From NCBI GenBank assembly GCA_003963305.1, contig RXJR01000018.1, positions 221,240-285,239 on the forward strand: DNA of 64,000 nt, written 5' to 3'. Shown one piece after another: positions 34,300-42,552 of this stretch; the first letter of the stretch is position 1; the number at the start of each line of letters is the position of its first letter. Position numbers and translations under genes: made by a program. Under the pieces are notes generated by a model. The model ran no database searches. It had not been told where the DNA came from and worked only from the letters and a program-made list of their open reading frames with translations. Origin of the DNA: Candidatus Melainabacteria bacterium. Its GTDB lineage: Bacteria; Cyanobacteriota; Vampirovibrionia; Obscuribacterales; Obscuribacteraceae.

Positions 34300-35202
34300 A
34301 TGAAATCAAAAGCTCTAACAATTCTCGCAGCCGTTTCTTTCTTTTCGGGCTACTTAGCGATTGATTTTGCCTGTCCGGCTCTTGCTCAGTACGGAAGAAA
34401 GCTTCCCCGTGCCAGTTTTGGCGGTGGAACAAGTCAATATGCAGGCGGGACGACCGCGCTGCCCCGAGTCAATGGTGTCCATCTCATTGACGGGCTTGAC
34501 CAGGGTCCCCAGCCTCCCCAGTCTGTGGGCGGTAATCAAGGCGACAATGGACCTTACAACCCCGGCGAGCAAGCCGTTAACTGGGAGCGGGTGCGTTGGG
34601 AAGCAAAGAAGATGCCATTACTGATCTGGATCAGTCCAGGTTTGAAGCTGCCCGAGTGTCCGTTTTCGCAGATTCAAAGCACGCGCGTCGACCAGGTGAC
34701 GCAGATTCTATTCAGCCCGGACCCTTTCCCTGTGACGCAATGCCCCGGATGGACTCCCGAAGTAAACGATCAGGTTGCCGCAGGCATCGAGCAATGGCGT
34801 GAGTTTGAAAAGGAAGGCTTATTCAGTTTTGCCTTTACGGACGATCCTCGCAACGCTCACATATTGGTTTTCTTTACGGATAATTTCAAAGAGTCTGATT
34901 CGCCCGGGGGAATCTCTGTCGGTGGGATCACCTCTGCTCAGATTTATCCTATTGCTCAGGCCCAGAAGGTGAAGATTCGCCAGAAGCCGGTTGTAATCGA
35001 GCTTTCGACTATGGTCAACAGTACTCCGGTAAAAATGCAGGGGGCTTCTGCTCACGAATTCGGTCATGCGCTGGGCATTAAGGCTCACAGTCAGGGCATG
35101 TGGGACATCATGAATGTGAATCGCGTCACCAACGTGCTTTCACCGGCAGACAAAGCGACAATTCGCTATCTGTATCACAAGCCGGCTCAATGGGTGATGT
35201 GA
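34300..35202 (+). CDS. Secreted matrixin-like zinc metalloprotease
   Basis: About 300 residues from the ATG at 34300. A signal peptide occupies about 1-30 (hydrophobic core LTILAAVSFFSGYLAI, end near ALAQ). The zinc site HEFGHALGIKAH (His near 252, 256 and 262, Glu near 253) is an exact HExxHxxGxxxH. It is followed by MWDIMN, which gives the Met-turn of metzincins. The core matches a matrixin-like peptidase domain placed at the C-terminus, with about 100 residues of unknown, Pro/Gly-rich sequence before it. It probably degrades extracellular or periplasmic protein. Confidence 0.88.
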   Translation: MKSKALTILAAVSFFSGYLAIDFACPALAQYGRKLPRASFGGGTSQYAGGTTALPRVNGVHLIDGLDQGPQPPQSVGGNQGDNGPYNPGEQAVNWERVRWEAKKMPLLIWISPGLKLPECPFSQIQSTRVDQVTQILFSPDPFPVTQCPGWTPEVNDQVAAGIEQWREFEKEGLFSFAFTDDPRNAHILVFFTDNFKESDSPGGISVGGITSAQIYPIAQAQKVKIRQKPVVIELSTMVNSTPVKMQGASAHEFGHALGIKAHSQGMWDIMNVNRVTNVLSPADKATIRYLYHKPAQWVM

Positions 35203-35215
35203 ACTTGCCTTTTTA

Positions 35216-36856
35216 CTAATTGGGCAATCTTGGTACTTTGGGGACGAACTTATAAAGCCGCCAGTGAAAGCCTCGCTGCAGGATGGTAAAAGCGTTTTTT
35301 ACAGCGATCTCTTTGGGTTCAATCTCTTTTACGATTTCGCTGTTATCGAACAGTTCTTTGAAAAACTTGCATTCGCGTGGATACTTTCGGGGTTCTGCAA
35401 GATAAAGAGGACAGTGATTGTCTGTCCAGATGAAGTACTTGTAGCCCTGTTCATAAATGTCGAATGGTGACTGATAGTTGCCACCACATGCGACATCAAA
35501 GTAGCTTGGATCCCAGAGCACATCCAGCACTTTGAAGTTGCTTTTGTGTGCTCCTTCCCACACTCCTACGAAGCAGACTTGTGTGCCATGAGGAAGGTGG
35601 TCATTTATCCACTCATAGAAAATGATGTCTGTGCTGACAAACGCTCGAACGGTATTGTTGCGGCAGACTTGCAAGAAGGGGCTCTCTTCGATGTAGAGCA
35701 TAAAGCAGCCCATAATCACCGTGTAGCAGATGAGCCCGAGTTTGGGATTGAGCCATGATTCTAACTTTCGATGTAGATATCCACCGCAGGTTGCCAGCGT
35801 GCTGGCTGCAAACAGTGCAAACATGGGCATTGCAGGAACGAGCCATTTAACAGCATGGAATACGTGCAAGCTTGTCCCCACTAAAATCGCCAGAGTGTAG
35901 ACAGCTAGTGTGATCGCATAGAATTGTCGTTTCCACAGGGCCAGTGCGGCACCGACTAGTGCCATTGCCCATTGAGGTTGAAACAGTTCTTGCGGTATAC
36001 CGAATGTCATGTACCACATGAAGTTCTCTGGTGGCGTAAGTCCATCGCAGCCCAGCCCGTGTGCCGCTTTTTCTTCGATCAAGTCTTTGTGCAGAGTGGT
36101 GGGATCCAGAAATACATAGGGTGAAGTGATTGCGAAAACAGCAAATGCCAGAAGCAATCCATACGCTGCCAGCAAGCCGGTTCGTCGCAAGGCCTGCATG
36201 TCTTTTCTGTTCTGGTACAACAAATATGCGGTCACGAAGACAAAGACTTGCAGCACCGCCAGTGCCGGCCATCTGCTGGATACTCCCAGACCTAGAGCCA
36301 CTCCGAACACAGTTTGTGTTGCAAATGTAGGTTTGCGGCAAAGCTTAAGGCTGGCAAAGATGGCGACGAGCGTGTAAAAGAGCGCACAAACATCAGAGCG
36401 AAGCAACTGACTCCAGGAAATCACCAGGGGGCTGATTGCGAAGATCCATATTCCTATAGGTGCTGTTGCTTTGTTGAAAGCTAGTTTGCCAATCTGATAA
36501 ATCAAAGGGATGCTGGCAATAAGCAGAAAGACATTCAGATAGCGCGGAATGTAGAAGAGCAGCCAGACATTGTCGTACTCGAATTTTGGAATGTCGAAGT
36601 CAGGGTCCGACATGGTGCCATGAAATAACACAGCATTGAGAAAGTGAAAGTATCCGGCCAGCGGATAGATCAAGGTCGAGCCCGGGTGCGCCAACCAGTG
36701 AGGGTTTAAGTCTCCGGTGTGGACCATGTTCAGTGCGGTTCGCACAGAAAGTACTTCATCGAATTCTGGTCTGTATGGGCAATCGCCTGTCAGCCCCCAG
36801 ACCATAAAGGCAAAGGTAGCCAGCATACACGCAACGATTGCGATTCTTGTTCCCAT
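35216..36856 (-). CDS. GT39/ArnT-like membrane glycosyltransferase
   Basis: 546 residues with about ten membrane segments in the first 400 and a soluble C-terminal domain of about 150. The first periplasmic loop holds PEFDEVLSVRTA, matching the conserved acidic pair (here Asp-Glu) that is catalytic in the ArnT/Pmt family. These enzymes use polyprenyl-phosphate sugars to glycosylate lipids or proteins on the outer side of the inner membrane. The acceptor is unknown. The SGNH-like protein and matrixin nearby fit an envelope-modification theme but are not obviously in one operon. Confidence 0.85.
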   Translation of the reverse strand: MGTRIAIVACMLATFAFMVWGLTGDCPYRPEFDEVLSVRTALNMVHTGDLNPHWLAHPGSTLIYPLAGYFHFLNAVLFHGTMSDPDFDIPKFEYDNVWLLFYIPRYLNVFLLIASIPLIYQIGKLAFNKATAPIGIWIFAISPLVISWSQLLRSDVCALFYTLVAIFASLKLCRKPTFATQTVFGVALGLGVSSRWPALAVLQVFVFVTAYLLYQNRKDMQALRRTGLLAAYGLLLAFAVFAITSPYVFLDPTTLHKDLIEEKAAHGLGCDGLTPPENFMWYMTFGIPQELFQPQWAMALVGAALALWKRQFYAITLAVYTLAILVGTSLHVFHAVKWLVPAMPMFALFAASTLATCGGYLHRKLESWLNPKLGLICYTVIMGCFMLYIEESPFLQVCRNNTVRAFVSTDIIFYEWINDHLPHGTQVCFVGVWEGAHKSNFKVLDVLWDPSYFDVACGGNYQSPFDIYEQGYKYFIWTDNHCPLYLAEPRKYPRECKFFKELFDNSEIVKEIEPKEIAVKNAFTILQRGFHWRLYKFVPKVPRLPN

Positions 36857-36925
36857 TTAGAAATTTGCAGATCTTCTAATCGTCAACGAACGCACCCTGC
36901 TTGTGTTTCGTCACTAATATTCCCG

Positions 36926-38995
36926 CTAAGTGGTTTGTTTACTTGCCGCGCCCGAGGCTTTTTCTTTGCCGGTGCGTTTGGCACCATTTATAGGACCGTC
37001 CACGTTCAGTCCATGCCGTTGCCTGATTGCGGCTATGGCCTCCATTGTCCAGTAGTGATATTGCCTGTCTCCCGTCCAGTAATCACTGAGAGGCAGCAAC
37101 TGAGCCAGATCTTGCGGCGTACCCATGCGAGTCATCGCGTTTAATGCATTTGTTTTAGCGATTGATTTGGAATTGATGATTTTGCGAAGAGTGGGCAGGC
37201 ATTTTTCCTTTTCGATAGAACAGAGCACATCCACTGCGTTGCGGCTTACTTCATCATTGCTGAGCGCAAGCTTCTCGAGCTCATCGCATACATGTCTGCC
37301 ACCGATTGATTGAAGTGCTTCGCCTGCGACATTGTAGTCGTACTGAAACTTCATTTCCTTGAGGTGTTCCAGGATCAAGTCTGCCGCGCCTGTCTCTTTT
37401 AAATCTCCCAGTTCAACGATGATCCAGTCTTTGGCTAGATGAGGTAACCCATTGCTTTTCGCGAGCATGCGGGTCAGCAAAGCTCCTCTGTTGAGGTTTT
37501 TGTCGAGCAGTGGTTTGAGGCTCGACCAGATACTCTGCGCTCCTGAGCCTTTCAGTGCTTCATCGACGGGGTGCAGATCTTGCTGGTCAGCTATCCAGAT
37601 CAGTTCCAGCAAAGTGATCAGCTGACTTTGCTGATCGTTGCTACTTCTGAATTTTTCAGACTTGATTCTCTCGAGCAAATGTGACGCAGCCTTATGTCTG
37701 GCTTGACCGTTCAGTTTGGATATACCGAAAGCCGCCATACGATTGGCTTTTCCGAAAAGTGGTTCGATCCGGTCCAGCAGTGTAATCATGCTGTCGAGGC
37801 AGTCTATGTGCTTAAGCTTTTGCAGAATTTCGGCTGCGTCTGTTGCCTCCAGATAATTTCCCGTGAGAGCGTCTTCGGTAACGAGAGGCAAAATTGAATG
37901 GCGGATTTCATCCTTCTGGCGTGTCGATGCATATGGTATCGCTTTTAGTGCAGACCAGCGGCGCGCATATGGGTCGCTTTTGTTATTGAGGATCTCCTGA
38001 ATATAAAATGGTACGGCTTCATTGAATTTACCGGCAGCGTAAAGCTCTTCACCCTTTTGATAACTCGTCTTCGGACGCGCCTGGGTTGCCGTTTTGGATG
38101 CACCGCCGCGACGTTTGGAAAGATAGTCGAGAGCAACGTTTTTGGTATCGGCAAAACCGTGTTCGTAAGCATCTGAGATGCATTCATCTACGCCGACGTC
38201 ACCCGGGTAGTAATAAATCAATCGGCTCAGTGCCAGGCTTCGCAAGGAACGATCAGGAGAGGGAACAGCTGCTATCAAGTAAGGCAGCGAGCGTCGATCT
38301 CCGCTGCACGCCATCCAATCAAGCAGGGCGTGCCTGGTGTCGATATCCGCCTTCTCATATAGATTGGTGACAATCGAGAAGTTGCTTTTGTCGTGCATAG
38401 TTCCCAGTGCGGCGAGAAACTCCTTTCTGAAAAGCGTTTTTGCATCTTTCTTAAAAGGGCTCTGACAACGGCTGGACGGATCAAGAACCATCTCGCTGAG
38501 TGCTTGCAACGACTGCCTTTCGGACGTTGACTGGAAAATACTGGTCAGACATCTTGTGGCGGAAATTTTGTCAGCATCATCATAAAGTTCAGTTGCGACC
38601 AATACTTTCGATGACGGATCTCTCGAGAAGAGCGCAAGAGAAATCTTCTCGTTGCTGTCATTGGGAAAAATACCGGCTAAATAGCGATCGAGCGGAATCT
38701 CTAAGGTCGTTCCTTTCAGCTTTTGATCGCCTTTCAATACTTCTGTCACTGACAGTGTGGCACCAGTTGCGCCGTCAGCTCTGCGTAGTTTGCCTACGCA
38801 GACTGCATCAGCCTTATGCCAATCTTCCGAAATTGATTGTGCCTGTCTCTTATCGGCGCCGCTGTGCATTTTTATCGTGGAGGTTGTAGCAGCAGCTGAA
38901 AGCGGCTTTACAAGTGAGAGAAGTAGCAATGCAATCAATGTTATACGACCAGGTCTCCCACAACAAGCTATTCTCGATAGTTTTCGATTGTGCAT
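36926..38995 (-). CDS. Secreted HEAT-repeat protein
   Basis: About 689 residues from the ATG at 38995, which has GAGG upstream. The longer ORF adds 31 residues without a ribosome site. A signal peptide or N-terminal anchor (RITLIALLLLSLVKPLSAAA) comes first. HEAT-like helical pairs then run from about 180 to 680, for example DTRHALLDWMACSGDRRSLPYLIAA, LRSLALSRLIYYYP, SRNAVDVLCSIEKEKCLPTLRKI. Middle residues include a TPR-like YAAGKFNEAVPFYIQEIL. The C-terminus is basic and Gly/Lys-rich. It may be a periplasmic scaffold. No catalytic motif. Confidence 0.8.
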   Translation of the reverse strand: MHNRKLSRIACCGRPGRITLIALLLLSLVKPLSAAATTSTIKMHSGADKRQAQSISEDWHKADAVCVGKLRRADGATGATLSVTEVLKGDQKLKGTTLEIPLDRYLAGIFPNDSNEKISLALFSRDPSSKVLVATELYDDADKISATRCLTSIFQSTSERQSLQALSEMVLDPSSRCQSPFKKDAKTLFRKEFLAALGTMHDKSNFSIVTNLYEKADIDTRHALLDWMACSGDRRSLPYLIAAVPSPDRSLRSLALSRLIYYYPGDVGVDECISDAYEHGFADTKNVALDYLSKRRGGASKTATQARPKTSYQKGEELYAAGKFNEAVPFYIQEILNNKSDPYARRWSALKAIPYASTRQKDEIRHSILPLVTEDALTGNYLEATDAAEILQKLKHIDCLDSMITLLDRIEPLFGKANRMAAFGISKLNGQARHKAASHLLERIKSEKFRSSNDQQSQLITLLELIWIADQQDLHPVDEALKGSGAQSIWSSLKPLLDKNLNRGALLTRMLAKSNGLPHLAKDWIIVELGDLKETGAADLILEHLKEMKFQYDYNVAGEALQSIGGRHVCDELEKLALSNDEVSRNAVDVLCSIEKEKCLPTLRKIINSKSIAKTNALNAMTRMGTPQDLAQLLPLSDYWTGDRQYHYWTMEAIAAIRQRHGLNVDGPINGAKRTGKEKASGAASKQTT

Positions 38996-39154
38996 GTGTT
39001 CCTCTTCAAGTCCCGGTCTGAGACGACTAAGAACAGACTCGATCGAGCAGGTTTGATAGTTCGACGTTAGCACTGTCGAATCACTCAAGTAACAGGAAAA
39101 GCCCTGAAAGATTCAGGCGTTATTCCTATCAATGCGGAATTTATACGCGGTTGT

Positions 39155-42151
39155 CTACTTGAGCGAGATTGGTACAGTCAGGTGCAAGTCGCGTTCGCTG
39201 CCCTGACCTGGCAACATGTTCGGTATGTAGAGATCGGCTGAAGGGCTCAAGTTGTGACCGGGCACCTTGATGACGCCGTGTATTTCACCGTTTGGTGGCA
39301 CATTTTTGGATGGGAAGTTGATTTTGACTATGCGTTGAGGTTGACCGGTCATGTTGATTACGGCATTCGCGGGCGAAGGCACTGCCAGAGCGATTTTTTG
39401 ATCGTTGTGGAGGACCACATTAAGCTTGATATCGAGCGGAGATGGTTTTACTCCTTCAAGTTCGAGACGCACAGCACCCGACGATGAACTATGGTTCGTC
39501 GGAATCGGTGGCTTGAGCGCCGCTTGCAGCGCACTCTGTGTTTCCGGTGGCAGATTGGCGGCAAAAGACTGCAGTGCTGCCGCGGAGTTTGGCAGATTCG
39601 CGAGAGCTGACTGGAATCCTTCCGAGCTTGTTAACGAGGCAGGCAGTGATTGCAGAATTGTTTGCATCGATGCGCTAGCACCGTTCGGCGTCAGTGACAG
39701 AGCCTGTGCGGAGGCCTCAGATGCCTGACTGGGAAGTTGACCTGCTGCATTTTGCGGCATCATGGCCGTGAGCTGAGACAAAGGTACCTGCATAGAAGTG
39801 AAACTGGGTGCATACGGACCGGTAGTCGGCGGGGCGGACGAAGCCATCCCAATTGCTGGTGCAATAGACTGCGGGGATGCCATTCCCGTCGTCGGAGACA
39901 TGTAAGGAACCGGGCTGGCGATCGGGGTTTCCGCTTGCAATGTTGGCTGCGACTTAAGGGCGTTAAGCTGTTTCTGCGCTTCTTGCAGTTGCGATTGCAG
40001 CAATTTGTTTTGTTCTGCCAGGCTCTTGCCCTTTGCTATCGTGCCGGTTTTAGTGACTGGTTTTTTGGTTTTCAGAGCGGCCCTGGCTTGCGCCGAAAGG
40101 TTGGCCAGGTTCTCCGATGTGGCTGCCTGCGCGACGAGGGCGCCGGTCGAATCGGGAACGGCTGCTGCTGCAACTGTCTCTGTCACAGATTTTGGTGCCA
40201 CTGCGGCACTGGCGGTGGAGCCGGCCGACTGTGATGAGGTGGTCAGTGCGCCGGAACCTGCGCCGGGCAGACTTTTCGCTCCGATGCTGCCAAGCAGGCT
40301 GTTGACGCTGGCTAGATTAGAACTGGCGGACGCTAAAACCGGGCTCTGCGCGACCATGTCAGCCGGAGCTGGTCCTGACCCTGTTGCCGGTTCGGTCAAG
40401 CCTTTCAGCGCTGCATGCGCAGCATCTTCCATTTGCTGCGATTGTGCTTTTTGCTGCACGCTGTAATTTCTCAGACTGGTAAGGAAGCCCGACATGCTGG
40501 AAACTTGCGTCGTTGTGGATAATGGTGCCGGCTTCGGTATGCCTGGCAGTGACATCGCTGGCGGTGCCTCGGCGACGCCGCCGTTGAAAGCCTGCCCGGC
40601 GGTGACTGTCGTGTTTCTGAATGCTGGTGCCACTTGTGGTGTCAAGCCCGGCAAGAGCATCGCGGGAGCGGCTGCTGCCAATCCTCCTGCTGCCGCTGCT
40701 GCAGCCACGAGCCCGTTGGCACCGCCTGTGCCTGCTCCGGCCATAGCATTCATTTTTTCGCTCAGTTGAGCTTGATAGAGCTTGAAAGAACTGTCGCCAG
40801 GGCAGAGTTTGACGGCCTCTGAGACTTTGGCATGGGCTTCCTGCAGAGCCCCTGCCGCTTCCAGGTTATGCGCCGCATCAACAGCATGATGGGCTTCCTG
40901 CCTGGCTAGTGCCAGTTTAAAGCTCTGTCTTGCCGCGGGAAGATTGGCATTGTTCGGGTCTATCTCCACGACTTTTCTATACTCGGCCTGGGCTGATTGC
41001 AGATCGCCGCTCAACTGATGGGCTCTTGCCAGACCCAGGTGGCTGTTGGCGCTGTGTGGATTAGTTGTAACCTGCTTCTGCCACAAGTCGATCAGATGTT
41101 GTGACGCCACTTTGTCATTCGGGTTAACTACGAGCGCTCGGCTCAAGTCTGAATTTGCCCCGACGATATCGCTTTGACCAAGGCGGATGATGCCCATCTG
41201 CCTGAGCGCTGCGCCAGAATGCGGCTCCAGTTCGAGTGCCTTTTGATATTCGAGCCTGGCCTTCTCTTTATTGTTGTTTTTCATGGCGACGTCGCCCAAC
41301 CCGACATAGGCGTCAGCCGACGGCTTCAGCCTGTTGGCGGCGTTGAATTCCATCTCTGCGTCTGAGGTTTTGCCTTTCGCCAGCAGCGCATGAGCTGTTT
41401 TAAGCCTGTCTGGTGCGCTTTCGGCGCTCATACCCTGCTTCTTCATCACCTCAGCCAGAACCGTATGCGCGGCCTGGTTCTGGGGTTGCACCGACAGAGC
41501 CTCACGTGCCATACGACCCGCGGCGTCGATGTTCTGATCTGAGAGCAGCTGCTGGGCTCGCTGCACCGATACTTTGGCGAATTCGTTTTTCAGAGCGGTG
41601 TCGCGAGGCAGAGATTTGACATAGCTCTTGAGGAGTTCTTGAGCCTGATCCAGCTTGCCTTCTTTGATTAAATTCTGCGCCTTAACCTGTGCTTGATCCA
41701 GAAATGAAGCGACTTTAGGTGATGTTGAAGCACGTTTCAGCGTTTTCTGAACCGAGGTCGACCAGCGCTGTGGTTTCGCTGCGCCTTCTCCGCTCGTCTG
41801 TGCCGACATGTGCAAGAGGCTGGGCGGAAGCAAAGTTGGTGTGAGAGGTGGCGGTGGAGGAACCAGTCCGGTTTTGCCTGAAATTCTGCCCGACTTGTAC
41901 GACGACGGCGTCGTGTAACCAGGATCACCGTATGAGTCACCCTCGGTGCTGGCTGACTCGGCGTCGAAACGTCGGGGAATGCGTGTCGGGGGCACAAAAA
42001 CTTTCTTGGCTCGGGAAAAGTCTGCCGCCCGGCACGGCTGCATCACATGTAGTGGCGCCAGTTGCGACACGAATGCCAATCCAAGCAAAAGCGATAAAGA
42101 TTTCGCCAGGTCAATTTTTGCTGCAGGAGGTGAGATGGGTGCTTTTGCCAC
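39155..42151 (-). CDS. Large secreted TPR-repeat protein
   Basis: 998 residues, GTG start. The N-terminus has a hydrophobic signal-like stretch (LAKSLSLLLGLAFVSQLA). Residues about 130-490 hold eight to ten tetratricopeptide repeats (for instance AKNLIKEGKLDQAQELLKSYV, AYVGLGDVAMKNNNKEKARLEYQKALEL, AHQLSGDLQSAQAEYRKVVEIDPN). After that comes a 400-residue Ala/Ser/Gly/Pro-rich low-complexity region with one coiled coil (AEQNKLLQSQLQEAQKQLNAL). The last 110 residues form a beta-rich domain (SPLDIKLNVVLHNDQKIALAVP, LHLTVPISL). It probably anchors or bridges envelope proteins. Confidence 0.82.
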   Translation of the reverse strand: MAKAPISPPAAKIDLAKSLSLLLGLAFVSQLAPLHVMQPCRAADFSRAKKVFVPPTRIPRRFDAESASTEGDSYGDPGYTTPSSYKSGRISGKTGLVPPPPPLTPTLLPPSLLHMSAQTSGEGAAKPQRWSTSVQKTLKRASTSPKVASFLDQAQVKAQNLIKEGKLDQAQELLKSYVKSLPRDTALKNEFAKVSVQRAQQLLSDQNIDAAGRMAREALSVQPQNQAAHTVLAEVMKKQGMSAESAPDRLKTAHALLAKGKTSDAEMEFNAANRLKPSADAYVGLGDVAMKNNNKEKARLEYQKALELEPHSGAALRQMGIIRLGQSDIVGANSDLSRALVVNPNDKVASQHLIDLWQKQVTTNPHSANSHLGLARAHQLSGDLQSAQAEYRKVVEIDPNNANLPAARQSFKLALARQEAHHAVDAAHNLEAAGALQEAHAKVSEAVKLCPGDSSFKLYQAQLSEKMNAMAGAGTGGANGLVAAAAAAGGLAAAAPAMLLPGLTPQVAPAFRNTTVTAGQAFNGGVAEAPPAMSLPGIPKPAPLSTTTQVSSMSGFLTSLRNYSVQQKAQSQQMEDAAHAALKGLTEPATGSGPAPADMVAQSPVLASASSNLASVNSLLGSIGAKSLPGAGSGALTTSSQSAGSTASAAVAPKSVTETVAAAAVPDSTGALVAQAATSENLANLSAQARAALKTKKPVTKTGTIAKGKSLAEQNKLLQSQLQEAQKQLNALKSQPTLQAETPIASPVPYMSPTTGMASPQSIAPAIGMASSAPPTTGPYAPSFTSMQVPLSQLTAMMPQNAAGQLPSQASEASAQALSLTPNGASASMQTILQSLPASLTSSEGFQSALANLPNSAAALQSFAANLPPETQSALQAALKPPIPTNHSSSSGAVRLELEGVKPSPLDIKLNVVLHNDQKIALAVPSPANAVINMTGQPQRIVKINFPSKNVPPNGEIHGVIKVPGHNLSPSADLYIPNMLPGQGSERDLHLTVPISLK

Positions 42152-42552
42152 GAATTGTTTTCGCCCCGGAGGGGTTACTGGGTTGAACCTTGAAAATCGG
42201 CATCGCCTGAGCTATTTTAGTCACAACTTATTTACATTCCAAGGGGTAAATTACGTGTTCCACCTGGAATGTGGGTGGACTGAATTCATTCCTTGATATT
42301 CTAATAGAAGCCGCGCCAAAAGCCTCTTCAGCTACGCTGGAGTGTCAGGAATTTCGATTTTCCTTCCCGTATAAGAATATTAGGTTTATTCCATATTTGT
42401 AATCGGCCGGCACAAAAAAATGGAATTTCGCCTACACTTGGAAACGGTACGATGTGCAACTGCACGGTTTCTCCGGTGTTTTTTAGTAACCATCCGGTAG
42501 CCAGTTTCCCACTTAGCAGCCGTTGGAATCAGAAAAGACAAGGACTGAGCCT
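42152..42552. other. Intergenic region upstream of adhE
   Basis: About 400 bases between divergent genes. A perfect inverted repeat GTGCA-AC-TGCAC lies at 42454-42465, about 90 bases before the adhE ATG, and could be an operator. A longer one (TCCACC facing GGTGGA, near 42262-42284) is weaker. No Rex-type site (TTGTGAA-TTCACAA) is seen. No clear promoter hexamers were identified. Confidence 0.4.

Noticed and set aside
39737-40234. 165-codon Arg/Cys-rich ORF on the plus strand within the TPR gene
   Set aside because: Antisense to the Ala/Ser low-complexity region; the composition is what that complement would give.
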